From Aldehydirespirator sp965221605 (lineage in GTDB: Bacteria; Actinomycetota; Acidimicrobiia; Acidimicrobiales; Aldehydirespiratoraceae), in contig CBDCSK010000003.1 of assembly GCA_965221605.1 (NCBI GenBank), positions 1 to 64,000 of the forward strand: a DNA stretch of 64,000 nucleotides. Reading direction: 5' to 3'. Of the stretch, positions 1 through 7,378 are shown piece by piece. The position numbers and the translations under genes are program-made. How positions within the stretch are numbered: the first letter of the stretch is position 1; each line of letters begins with the position of its first letter. The notes under the pieces are model-generated. The model was not told the origin of the DNA and did no database searches. It saw nothing but the letters and a program-made list of their open reading frames with translations.

Positions 1-180
1 GGACGTGCTCACCTGCCCGCGACGCTCCCACAGACGTCCAAGGACTGGCCGGCGGATTCGACCATCGGATGCCCGCCGAGACCAAGACGCTGCAGCCGCG
101 TCTGCGCCGCAGATTCGGCTCGCGCCCACCCGGTCGCCGCCTCAGCGCTGGCGGCCCCTGCGGGGAGGACGTCACACCCC

Positions 181-1281
181 TTGTCGATACTGGTCGACAT
201 GGCCGGCACCGATGCAGCGAACCGAGTGGTCGAAGCCGCGGATGCGGCCGGGGCGCCGCTCTCGGGGTTTGCCCGGGTGTTGATGCACCACGAGGCGTCG
301 CTGGACGTGACCGTGCCCTGCTGGGCTGCTGACCAGGTGCTGTGCGCGGCGCAGCGCTGGGACGTCACCGCGGAGGTGGCCGCGGCGTGGCTGCTCGCAG
401 AAGGCGCCGCCCGGCTCATCGTCGCAGCCGAAACCGGCCACCTCGATGCGCTGACCGACAAGATGCCGGGACTCGCGATCAACTCCGAAGACGGACACGA
501 CTGCCGCCAGTTGGAGGTCCAGACGCCCGGCCCGGAGCTGTGGGTGGCGTTGGGACGGCTCTCGAAGCTCGCCGGCGCCCGCCTGCGCGACGTCGCCGCG
601 GTCGGGCTGGTGTGGGGGCTCACCCGGCTGCACGACACCGACGACGGCCACGACTGCCCCACCGCCGATGCGGGCGTCGGAACCGCAGACCGCCACGCCA
701 CCGGCGATGACGCGGTGAACGCCCACGACGCGGCGGTGCTCGCCGAGGCTCCCATCGGGATGCTCGCGCTGTCGATGCTGGCCCCCAACGTGCTCATCGA
801 CGTCGCGCTGCCGGAGTTCGTCGACGACTGGCTGGGGTGCATCGCCGGTCGCTTCGGCACCAGCGAGTCCACAGCCGCGGCGTGGCTGCTCGCAGAAGGA
901 GCCAGCCGCCTGTACGCCCTCGAACACCACGGCCGCACCGACTGGCGCACCGGCGCGACCCGCTGCGTCATCCCCACCGACGGCCCCAAAGGCCCCCGCA
1001 GGCTCATCGAAGTGTGTGGCGCGTCGCTGCAAACCACCCTGGCCTACCTCGCGTCACGCAGCGGCGACGACCAGACAGGCATCATCACCCTCACCGTCGC
1101 CGTCGGCGCCGAGAGGTGGCTCAACGACCACGGCTGCGCCTGCGACAAGCAACACACCCCACACCCAGTCGCGGTCGGGCCGCCGGCGCAGCCGGACGCG
1201 TCGCCTCGTGACCCGCCCCACCGCCTGCGGCGTCACCTGCAGCGCATGCTGGGGCGATGCCGCCGGAACTCTGCCCGATAA
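181..1281 (+). CDS. Hypothetical protein with a duplicated internal domain
   Basis: I do not recognise this 366-residue protein. It is built from two related halves of roughly 100-120 residues: AAAWLLAEGAARL occurs near residue 75 and AAAWLLAEGASRL near residue 240, each followed by a variable stretch and a conserved L-EV-type segment, so an internal duplication is visible. The C-terminal 50 residues are Pro/Arg rich and look disordered. There is no signal peptide or membrane segment. The start is either TTG at 181, with a GGAGG-like site about 12 nt upstream, or the in-frame ATG at 199. Both halves are helical and Ala-rich, which would fit a small DNA-binding or dimerisation fold, but no function can be assigned. 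It converges with the HTH gene downstream and lies in an accessory segment that ends at tRNA-Val. Confidence 0.6.
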   Translation: MSILVDMAGTDAANRVVEAADAAGAPLSGFARVLMHHEASLDVTVPCWAADQVLCAAQRWDVTAEVAAAWLLAEGAARLIVAAETGHLDALTDKMPGLAINSEDGHDCRQLEVQTPGPELWVALGRLSKLAGARLRDVAAVGLVWGLTRLHDTDDGHDCPTADAGVGTADRHATGDDAVNAHDAAVLAEAPIGMLALSMLAPNVLIDVALPEFVDDWLGCIAGRFGTSESTAAAWLLAEGASRLYALEHHGRTDWRTGATRCVIPTDGPKGPRRLIEVCGASLQTTLAYLASRSGDDQTGIITLTVAVGAERWLNDHGCACDKQHTPHPVAVGPPAQPDASPRDPPHRLRRHLQRMLGRCRRNSAR

Positions 1282-1364
1282 CAGCGCCCGCGGCTCGACT
1301 AGTTGCGATGCCGCGGGGAGTTCGGGGCGCCGCAGCCGCAGCGGCCGCCTCGCCGGCGACGATT

Positions 1365-1397
1365 CGCGGCCCGGGCCGGGGCTCGGGCCGGGCCGCG
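1365..1397. terminator. GC-rich hairpin between convergent genes
   Basis: Two 12-nt arms (1365-1376 and 1386-1397) are complementary with one mismatch around a 9-nt loop. The hairpin lies between the plus-strand gene ending at 1281 and the minus-strand HTH gene ending at 1410, a typical place for a shared terminator. There is no T-run, as is common in high-GC actinomycetes. Confidence 0.4.
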
Positions 1398-1409
1398 GCC
1401 CCGGAGCCG

Positions 1410-1739
1410 CTAGTCGGGCTCTTCGATGTGGTCGTGGTGCCACAGGGGCTTGTTGAGGGCCCTCTCGAGGCGGTGGACGGTCAACAGTTCGCACCAGCTG
1501 CGGCCTTGCAGGATGTTGTACACCGTCGCGACGCCCAGCTGGGCGGCGCTGGCGATGTCGGCGATCTCCATGCCGTCGTCGGCCCTGGCGGCCGCGCAGG
1601 CGTCGATGAGCCGCCTCACGACCCCGGCGTAGAACTGCAGCTCTGTCGGCGCGTTCTGCTTGAACGGGCCGTCGGGCCACTCGCCGTCGGCGGCGACGTA
1701 GGCGCGGGGCTGGTCCAGCCCCCTGCGACGCTTCGCCAT
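1410..1739 (-). CDS. Small XRE-like HTH protein, WP-GP family, paralogue 1
   Basis: A 109-residue protein of one family with the products at 1911-2414 and 24712-25050. After a basic N-terminus comes the segment AADGEWPDGPF, then a helical region ending RRLIDAC, then an XRE/Cro-like helix-turn-helix (IADIASAAQLGVATVYNILQ) and the tail TVHRLERALNKPLW. Paralogue 3 aligns almost without gaps from the N-terminus (AADGTWPEGPL, VAREADLDKKTITNIL, TIYRLETALQTHLW), which supports the ATG at 1739 rather than the upstream extension. The expected role is sequence-specific DNA binding and transcriptional control. Family members lie divergently upstream of both recombinase-like/transposase-like units in this window, so I infer a link to that element. 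Confidence 0.75.
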   Translation of the reverse strand: MAKRRRGLDQPRAYVAADGEWPDGPFKQNAPTELQFYAGVVRRLIDACAAARADDGMEIADIASAAQLGVATVYNILQGRSWCELLTVHRLERALNKPLWHHDHIEEPD

Positions 1740-1910
1740 CCCGGCGCACAGTAGCGCCACACCCGGCGCACAAGCGGCCCCGCCCACACCCCGCTGCGCG
1801 CGGCGCAGACGACCCGCGCAGACGCTCGCTGGACCAAGTACGAGATCCTCTGGGCTGCCGGGCGACGCGACCGTGCGCCTCAGGCTGAGAGGGCGCGCGT
1901 TAGGCCGCGG

Positions 1911-2414
1911 CTACTGATTGCAGGCGCACGGCGGCACCTTCGGGGGCGTCTTGGGGCCCCGCGGCAGGTGTTCGTTGCCCCACAGACGCCTGTTGAAGTA
2001 CCTCTCTAGTCGGGCGATGGTGACGAAACTCGGGTAGGACTCGCCTCTGAGGATCTTGTAGAGGGTCTCCAGACCGATCCCTGCGCCTTTGGCAACGACG
2101 TAGGGAGTCTCGTCTTTTCTGCAGCAGTGGTATCTGATTCTCCCGACGATGCCCTGCACGAGACGTGCCTCCATGGGTGCGCCGGGATCGAGGCGACCGA
2201 ATGGCCATTCCTCGTCCTCGTCCTCGCCGTCGCCTTGCTCCCCGTCGGCTTGCTGCTCGCCGTCGTCGTTCTTCTTTCTCTTTGCGATGTAGTCGCGAGG
2301 GCTCAGCAGATCCCGTCTCGGCGGTACGGGCTCCTCGCCGGGCTGTGGGTCGGGTTGATCGTGGGGCTCGCTGGATTCCTGTGCGGGCTTGTCGGGCTGG
2401 GGGGACGGCTGCAT
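1911..2414 (-). CDS. HTH protein of the WP-GP family with an acidic N-terminal extension, paralogue 2
   Basis: A 167-residue protein. Residues 1-70 are low complexity, Pro/Gln/Glu/Asp rich and probably disordered. From about residue 69 it matches its two paralogues: EEWPFGRLDPGAPMEARL, then an HTH (VVAKGAGIGLETLYKILRG) and the tail TIARLERYFNRRLWGNEHL. It is tandem with paralogue 1 on the same strand (171 nt apart) and divergent from the recombinase-like gene starting at 3003. The acidic extension is absent from the other two members and could be an interaction region. DNA binding is well supported by the HTH; the target is unknown. Confidence 0.72.
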   Translation of the reverse strand: MQPSPQPDKPAQESSEPHDQPDPQPGEEPVPPRRDLLSPRDYIAKRKKNDDGEQQADGEQGDGEDEDEEWPFGRLDPGAPMEARLVQGIVGRIRYHCCRKDETPYVVAKGAGIGLETLYKILRGESYPSFVTIARLERYFNRRLWGNEHLPRGPKTPPKVPPCACNQ

Positions 2415-3002
2415 CGGCTGCGACAGTAACCGCGGCCCGGCGCCTGTGGGCGAGATATCCCCCTTTGATGGAAGTCCTAGCCACGGAAGCCGCGCGGGCG
2501 TAGGACCGCAGACTCGGCGACGGTGATTATGCCAGCGCCCAGAGTCAACCTAGAGGGCCAGGAGGGTGACAAGACAAGATCGGCGTCACACCCGCTACAT
2601 ATCCTTCCCTTTCCATGGAATACTCAATGACTCTGAACGCGGTGCTGTTCATGCCCCAGCCGGGTGCGTCCTTTCCAATATCTCCCCTCTTCAGAGCCAT
2701 GGTCTGGATTCGTGCAGACTGTCCCGAGCAGCTACGGACAGAGCGACCACCTAAACCGCGAAACGCGCTCCGCTCAACAGCAGGCTCTCCAGCGAGCAGA
2801 TCCAAGCTGATCCAGGGCTTGCCCGAATACGTTCAAGAGGCAGCTAGCGCGAGCGAGCCGCAGCGCCTTTTCCTCTGCCAAGACGGTGGGGCGCTACGGC
2901 TCGACTCTGGAGTGAGATGCAGTATAGTCAGAGTCTCTTAGTCAACACAAGCAACGTCGGCGCCGACGCGGCGTCGCGCCGACGCGATGTGGAGCGCTTG
3001 CG
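2415..3002. other. 588-bp divergent intergenic region
   Basis: No convincing gene. The stretch is more AT-rich than its surroundings and carries a GTCACACCC motif (2585-2593, also present upstream of neighbouring loci), the palindrome TTCCATGGAA (2611-2620), a promoter-like pair at 2901-2928 and a perfect 14-bp palindrome CGTCGGCGCCGACG (2955-2968) shortly before the recombinase-like gene. It separates the HTH gene on the minus strand from the two-gene unit on the plus strand, so it should hold the left end or the control region of that unit. Confidence 0.5.
2901..2928 (+). promoter_or_regulatory. Candidate promoter of the recombinase-like/transposase-like unit
   Basis: TCGACT (2901-2906) and TATAGT (2923-2928) are separated by 16 nt, a plausible -35/-10 pair about 75 nt upstream of the GTG at 3003. 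The palindrome at 2955-2968 would lie in the leader and could be an operator for the divergent HTH protein. Prediction from sequence only. Confidence 0.35.
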
Positions 3003-3968
3003 GTGACCCGCGATCGGAGGCGGGCCCTTGATGGGTCGCCGACTGCGGTGTCGCCTGAGGTGGCTGAGGTGATCGCCGCGCGGGTGCCGCTTGTGATTAG
3101 ACGCGCCGACGCCGCGACGCAGGCCGCGGTGTTGCCAATGGTGCGTGAGCTGGTTGCTGCTGTGGGTCCGCCGACGCCCAGTGCGGCGCAGCGGCTGTTG
3201 TGGGCGCTGCCTCCGATGGGAGTATGGCTGTATCACACGCTGGGCGTCTTCGACGCTGCCACCGTCAACCATGAGAACGTCGAAACATGGCTTGCGGTAA
3301 ACGGCGGCCGCAAGGTCGGCTGGCGCAACGCCGCCCGTAGCGCGTTGCGCACCGTCGGGGTTGTGGTGAACCCGGATGGTTGGCCCAGACAGTCTAAGCA
3401 GCTATCGCGCCCACCTGCGGTCGATGGCTACCCGCCCCGCGTGGAGGCCCTCTACATAGAGGTCGCCGACCTAGCCGGATTCGAGAACCCCGAGGGGCGC
3501 CGCTGGGTCGTCGCTGGCAGCCTGGGCGCCGCGTTGAGCGGCCCTGAGCTCGCCGCGGCTGAAATCGGCGATCTGCGCGATCTCAGCGGCGGCCGGCTCG
3601 CTGTGCGCGTTCGGGGACGCAACTCCCGCTTGGTGCCGATCCGCGGCTGCTGCACCCATCTTGTGCGTCAAGCGGTGAGCATCGTGCAGCAGCGGCCAGC
3701 GGGCGCGAGCCACCGGTTCGTCCTCGCGACCACCAAGAACGCGGCCACCCGGATCGCCAACGCTGTGACGATTGGCCGAGGCCGGGGACTGTCGCTGCGG
3801 CGCGCCCGAAACACCTGGTTGATCGCGCATCTGCGTGCGGAGACGCCGCTGCTCGCGCTCAACGCCATAGCCCGACCGCTGTCGGCCGCGACGCTCAACG
3901 ACTTGTTGACCGTGTCCGGCGACAGCATCGACGCCGAAGAAGCTGTTGTCAAGGGGCTGCGGGCATGA
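3003..3968 (+). CDS. Tyrosine-recombinase-like protein without the catalytic tyrosine, copy 1
   Basis: A 321-residue protein with the layout of a phage-integrase/XerD-type recombinase: an N-terminal helical part (to about 140) and a C-terminal part with recognisable box positions. The box I region is GAALSGPEL (175-183), where the usual Arg is Ser. The beta-hairpin reads RGRNSRLVPI (204-213), with Arg where Lys is expected. The box II region is LRRARNTWLIAHL (265-277), with Arg replacing His of HxxR. The nucleophile region RPLSAATLNDLL (291-302) has Leu where Tyr belongs. It should therefore bind DNA without cleaving it by tyrosine chemistry. The GTG start has GGAG 8 nt upstream. Its stop overlaps the next gene as ATGA, so the two are translationally coupled. 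A diverged homologue in the same arrangement is at 25714-26676. The family assignment rests on box geometry and conserved spacing, not on a search. Confidence 0.65.
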   Translation: MTRDRRRALDGSPTAVSPEVAEVIAARVPLVIRRADAATQAAVLPMVRELVAAVGPPTPSAAQRLLWALPPMGVWLYHTLGVFDAATVNHENVETWLAVNGGRKVGWRNAARSALRTVGVVVNPDGWPRQSKQLSRPPAVDGYPPRVEALYIEVADLAGFENPEGRRWVVAGSLGAALSGPELAAAEIGDLRDLSGGRLAVRVRGRNSRLVPIRGCCTHLVRQAVSIVQQRPAGASHRFVLATTKNAATRIANAVTIGRGRGLSLRRARNTWLIAHLRAETPLLALNAIARPLSAATLNDLLTVSGDSIDAEEAVVKGLRA

Positions 3969-5896
3969 ACCGTGTCCGCGCCCAGCGCCGTCGCGACGAA
4001 CGCGAGTCTCAACGCAAGCTACGCAAATGTATGACGGTTGCAGAGGCGCACCTGTTCAATCGAATGCGGTGCTTGCCTCGGGATCATCCTCGACGCGGCA
4101 TGCGCAACAAGAAGAAGCCGCGTCCGCGTCTAGCGTTCCCTGTCTTAACCGATCCCCGGCAAGCCTGGCGCTATCTGAAGGTCATCCGCCGCAGCCGCGA
4201 GGCCCGAGCGGTGTGCGAGTGGCTGCGGACCCATCCGGGCCCCACATCGCGCTGCAGCCCCGAGACCCTGCTTCTGGCGATGTTCCTCGCCGCGGAGATC
4301 CTCGGCCGCTACTACCGCAGCGACTTATGCGCGATCATCAACGGCCTCGACGCCGTGATCGCCTACGAACTCGGCCTGTGCGACGACAAGACCTTCAAGC
4401 CGATCAGCTACAACACCGTCGAAGCGCAGATACTGCGCCTGGAGGGATGCCCGTTCGGCCGAATCCTCGCCAACCTCGACCCACGAGACGGCCGCGGCCC
4501 TGACAAACCATGTGCACGCAACGACACCGCCAGCGCAGACGACGGCACTCCCGAAGCAGACGACAATGCGGAAATCGTCGCCGCCGGGTTGAGGCGGTTC
4601 AACATGGCGCTGTTGGTTGCGAGCATCCCCAAGCGCGCGCTGGCCAAGATCCAGCACGCAAGCCTTGACGCGACCGCGTTCCCCACAGCCGGCCGCGTGC
4701 GCGACTACCGGGTGCAGGCCGAGGTCGACAAGGCCATCAAAGAGGCCATCGAGCGCGGCGACCTGAACCCCGTGCCCAAGGGGGTGGTCCTTGGCCGTGA
4801 CGGCAAGCTGCAGCGCTGCGACTGGGATCCCGCGGCACGAGGCGCATACCGCACCGGCAGCGCCGAAACCGGCCACAAAGGCGAGTTCTTCACCGGGTAC
4901 TTCGCAACGCTGCTGTGCGCCGCCCGCGGCTACCGGCGCCTCCGCGACCCCAGCAAGATTCACCTCCGCTACGACATCAGACCATATGTGCTGGCCCTGT
5001 CGGTCGACCCCGCCACCGACAACCGCGCCCCCGTCGCGAAAGATCTTTGCCTAGCCCTCAAACAGCTCCACTCGCCATTCCGGACCGTGACCGCCGACCG
5101 GGAATTCTCCGTCAGGCCCGACCTCGTTGAGGCGCTGCACGCCGCCTGCATCGACCTCATCATGGACTACCCCAAACCTGTCACTCAGATGATCAAGCCG
5201 GTCACCGTGGGACACAGAGAAGAGAGCCTCTACCAATTCTGCGGCGATTTTTTCCCGCTGGCGCTGCCCGAAAAATACAAGAAGCCGCCCTCCCCGAACC
5301 TCACCGACAAACAAACCCGCCAGTGGCACGAAGACCTCTCCCGGTACCGCTACATCCCCAACGGGCCCCCATACAACGGCGGAACCCGCCAATTCCTATG
5401 CCCCCAGTGTGCGGGCAACGTCAGGCTCGCAGCCAACACCCGGATGGGCAAACACCGCCACCAACACCACCCCGCTGTGTCACTTGGCCCGCCCTTCGAT
5501 CAAGAGTGGTGCTGTGGCGGCTCTATCAGCATCAGTGCCGAGGATCTGAACCGGTGGCAGCCCGTGCCGTGGGGCACCGGCGCGCACAAGCAGCTCTACG
5601 CGGCGGGGCGCAACCGCATAGAGAATGCCAATAAGATCCTCAAAGAGGACGGCGGCGTGAGCCGCAAGGCCTGCCGAGCGCCGCGAGTCCCCCCGCACAG
5701 CATGGCCGTGCTAGCGCTCGCAGTCGCCAGCAACGTGGCATTCGCCGATGAGGATCCCCTCGCCGACCCTGAGCCCAACGACGCCGCCGAAGCCGAGTTG
5801 ACGCTGCTCTGCGTGCTGCCCGCCGCCAGCAGCGGTGACGACGCCAACACCCACACAGGCCCACAGGCCGACCTGCCGCTCAGAGCCCCTCCCTGA
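3965..5896 (+). CDS. DDE transposase-like protein with cysteine-cluster insert, copy 1
   Basis: A 643-residue protein with the three acidic positions of an RNase-H-fold (IS4/IS5/IS1182-like) transposase: D235 in HASLDAT, D378 in TVTADREF followed by the conserved MDYP at 400-403, and E553 in RNRIENANKILK. Between the second Asp and the Glu is an insert with C479-x2-C482 and C516-C517 that could bind zinc. An N-terminal basic segment (1-55) and a helical domain (95-165, with CSPETLLLAMFLAAEILGRY) precede the catalytic core. The homologue at 26673-28454 keeps all three acidic residues and the paired-Cys layout. The ATG overlaps the recombinase-like stop by 4 nt. It is longer than typical IS transposases (300-500 residues). 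The catalytic role is inferred from motifs. Confidence 0.7.
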   Translation: MNRVRAQRRRDERESQRKLRKCMTVAEAHLFNRMRCLPRDHPRRGMRNKKKPRPRLAFPVLTDPRQAWRYLKVIRRSREARAVCEWLRTHPGPTSRCSPETLLLAMFLAAEILGRYYRSDLCAIINGLDAVIAYELGLCDDKTFKPISYNTVEAQILRLEGCPFGRILANLDPRDGRGPDKPCARNDTASADDGTPEADDNAEIVAAGLRRFNMALLVASIPKRALAKIQHASLDATAFPTAGRVRDYRVQAEVDKAIKEAIERGDLNPVPKGVVLGRDGKLQRCDWDPAARGAYRTGSAETGHKGEFFTGYFATLLCAARGYRRLRDPSKIHLRYDIRPYVLALSVDPATDNRAPVAKDLCLALKQLHSPFRTVTADREFSVRPDLVEALHAACIDLIMDYPKPVTQMIKPVTVGHREESLYQFCGDFFPLALPEKYKKPPSPNLTDKQTRQWHEDLSRYRYIPNGPPYNGGTRQFLCPQCAGNVRLAANTRMGKHRHQHHPAVSLGPPFDQEWCCGGSISISAEDLNRWQPVPWGTGAHKQLYAAGRNRIENANKILKEDGGVSRKACRAPRVPPHSMAVLALAVASNVAFADEDPLADPEPNDAAEAELTLLCVLPAASSGDDANTHTGPQADLPLRAPP

Positions 5897-5919
5897 CAGC
5901 CCCAGCGTCGCGGCCATAA

Positions 5920-5947
5920 CTGACGGTCAACCTCAACGGGCCGTCAG
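5920..5947 (+). terminator. Conserved 3' hairpin of the recombinase-like/transposase-like unit, copy 1
   Basis: CTGACGG (5920-5926) pairs perfectly with CCGTCAG (5941-5947), 23 nt after the transposase-like stop. The same core, GACGGTCA then GGCCGTC, followed by GCTTC and CGCGCCC, occurs after copy 2 at 28475-28503 although the coding parts are highly diverged. It may be a terminator or an end-recognition structure of the element. Confidence 0.5.
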
Positions 5948-6119
5948 CTTCGGCGCGCCCGCCGACACCACCACACACGACGGCTGACGCAACCACACCG
6001 ACCTAACCCGTCCCACACCACCAGCCGCTACCCGAAATAACCCGAGAGTCACCCGGAGACATCCACGACGGGGCTAACCCCGTCACCTCAGCGCTACCAA
6101 CTCCGTCACATCCCAGCGG

Positions 6120-6194
6120 TGGGCCGTAGGGGATTTGAACCTCTGACCTCCTGCGTGTCGAGCAGGCGCTCTAACCAGGCTGAGCTAACGGCCC
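6120..6194 (-). tRNA. tRNA-Val (GAC)
   Basis: A 75-nt cloverleaf folds on the minus strand: acceptor GGGCCGT/ACGGCCC (7 bp), D-stem GCTC/GAGC, anticodon stem CCTGC/GCAGG with 7-nt loop TCGACAC giving anticodon GAC, T-loop TTCAAAT, discriminator A. CCA is not encoded. Two oddities are visible: position 33 is C instead of the near-universal U, and the T-stem has an A-C mismatch at 51-63. The 3' end points toward the transposase-like unit that ends 224 bp away. Confidence 0.85.
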
Positions 6195-6217
6195 CGAGCC
6201 ACGCAGGGTAGCAGGCG

Positions 6218-6976
6218 TCACTCGCCTCGGAACTCGGGGATCCTGCGCTCGGCCATGGCCCGGCTGCCCTCGGCGAAGTCGGCGGTCCGCTGGAGGCGGT
6301 CCTGCTCGAGGTGCTCGTGGGCCACGGCCGCCTCCACCTGGTCGGCCAGATCGCCGCGCAGGGTGGCCCGGATGGAGCGCACCGCCAGCGGTGCCGACAT
6401 CGCGATCTCGCGAGCCATGCCGTGCGCCGCGGGCCGGAGGTCGTCGAGGTCCGCGAGCCCGTCGGCCAGGCCGAGGCTCGCGGCCTCCTCCCCCGGCACC
6501 CGCCGGCCCGTGTACAGCAGGTCGGCCGCCACCTGCGGGCCCACCAGTCTCGGCAGCGTCACGCTCAGGCCGAAGCCCTGGTGGAACCCCAGGCGGGCGA
6601 AGTTGGCGCTGAAGCGGGCCTCGGGCGCAGCAATCCGGAAGTCGGCCGCCAGCGCCAGGCCCAGCCCGCCACCCACCGCGGCACCCTGCACCGCGGCCAC
6701 AACGGGAGTCTGCGTGCGGAAGATCCGGACCGCGGCCGCGTACAGATCCTCGATGGTGTAGCCGACACCGCTGCCCGAGAAGTCGGCGCCGGCGCAGAAG
6801 TGCTTGCCCTGGGCGCACAGCACCGCGGCCCGGCACCGGGGGTCGCCGTCCAGCGACTCCAGCGCATCGGCGATCCCGCCGATCATCTCCAGCGAGAAGA
6901 AGTTGTTGGGCGGGCGCCGCAGCTCAATGGTGGCCACGTAATCGTCGCCGATCTCGATCTCCACAGCGTCGGTCAT
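6218..6976 (-). CDS. Enoyl-CoA hydratase/isomerase family protein
   Basis: A 252-residue crotonase-fold protein. Family hallmarks are visible: RRPPNNFFSLEMI near the N-terminus, the oxyanion-hole segment GKHFCAGADFSG (around residue 60) and AAVQGAAVGGGLGLALAADF (around 100) leading to the second oxyanion-hole region. Such enzymes hydrate or isomerise acyl-CoA thioesters in beta-oxidation and related pathways in the cytoplasm; the exact acyl-CoA cannot be read from sequence. I chose the ATG at 6976 over the GTG two codons upstream. It stands alone on the minus strand, just downstream of the 5' end of tRNA-Val and divergent from the ArsR gene. Confidence 0.85.
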   Translation of the reverse strand: MTDAVEIEIGDDYVATIELRRPPNNFFSLEMIGGIADALESLDGDPRCRAAVLCAQGKHFCAGADFSGSGVGYTIEDLYAAAVRIFRTQTPVVAAVQGAAVGGGLGLALAADFRIAAPEARFSANFARLGFHQGFGLSVTLPRLVGPQVAADLLYTGRRVPGEEAASLGLADGLADLDDLRPAAHGMAREIAMSAPLAVRSIRATLRGDLADQVEAAVAHEHLEQDRLQRTADFAEGSRAMAERRIPEFRGE

Positions 6977-7021
6977 CAGCACCCGGTGAGGGTACTGCGC
7001 AGCCAGGTTGCAGACTCACCA

Positions 7022-7033
7022 ATAATCGATTAT
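7022..7033. promoter_or_regulatory. Palindromic operator candidate for the ArsR regulator
   Basis: ATAATCGATTAT is a perfect 12-bp palindrome 12 nt before the ArsR start codon, and ATCGAT recurs at 7042-7047. The AT-rich block stands out from the GC-rich surroundings. ArsR-family repressors bind such inverted repeats in their own promoters. The short distance to the ATG and lack of a Shine-Dalgarno suggest a leaderless mRNA. Confidence 0.5.
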
Positions 7034-7045
7034 CGTCAATGATCG

Positions 7046-7378
7046 ATGAATACTCAACCACAGACTCCCACCCGACCGGCGCTCTCGCACGAGGACGCCC
7101 ACGAGTACGCGAGCTGGTTCCGGTGCCTGGCCGACGGGACCCGGCTGCTCGTGCTCAATACCGTGGCCACCGCACCGCGGGCCATGACGGTCGGCGAGAT
7201 CGTCCACCGTGCCGGTGTGGGCCAGTCGACGGTGTCGCACCATCTTCGCGTGCTGGCCGAGGAGCGCTTCGTCCACATGCGAGCCGACGGGACCCGGACG
7301 CTCGTCACCGTGAATCACGACTGCCTGCAGGGACTCCCCGAGGCGGCCGCCCGGATCATGGGATCCGATCACCCATGA
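7046..7378 (+). CDS. ArsR-family transcriptional regulator
   Basis: A 110-residue winged-helix protein. The core LADGTRLLVLNTVATAPRAM, the recognition-helix segment VGQSTVSHHLRVLAEERFV and the wing region ADGTRTLVTVN are diagnostic of the ArsR/SmtB family. No ELCVCDL-type metal site and no cysteine pair in the recognition helix are seen, so the inducer is uncertain; single cysteines occur near residues 27 and 97. It overlaps the downstream permease as ATGA, so the pair forms a small operon in which the regulator presumably represses both genes through the palindrome at 7022-7033. Confidence 0.9.
   Translation: MNTQPQTPTRPALSHEDAHEYASWFRCLADGTRLLVLNTVATAPRAMTVGEIVHRAGVGQSTVSHHLRVLAEERFVHMRADGTRTLVTVNHDCLQGLPEAAARIMGSDHP

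Noticed and set aside
9..1037. Long minus-strand reading frame opposite the duplicated-domain protein
   Set aside because: Low-complexity Ser/Ala/Arg composition typical of an antisense frame in high-GC DNA; the plus-strand product has internal homology and is the real gene.
2545..2805. 86-codon minus-strand reading frame in the divergent region of copy 1
   Set aside because: No ribosome binding site or recognisable motif, and no counterpart at copy 2.
5897..6119. Direct repeat of the tRNA-Val or tRNA-Cys 3' end as an attL/attR pair
   Set aside because: I looked for a second copy of either tRNA 3' segment on the far side of each unit and saw none, so classic integrase att sites are not supported.
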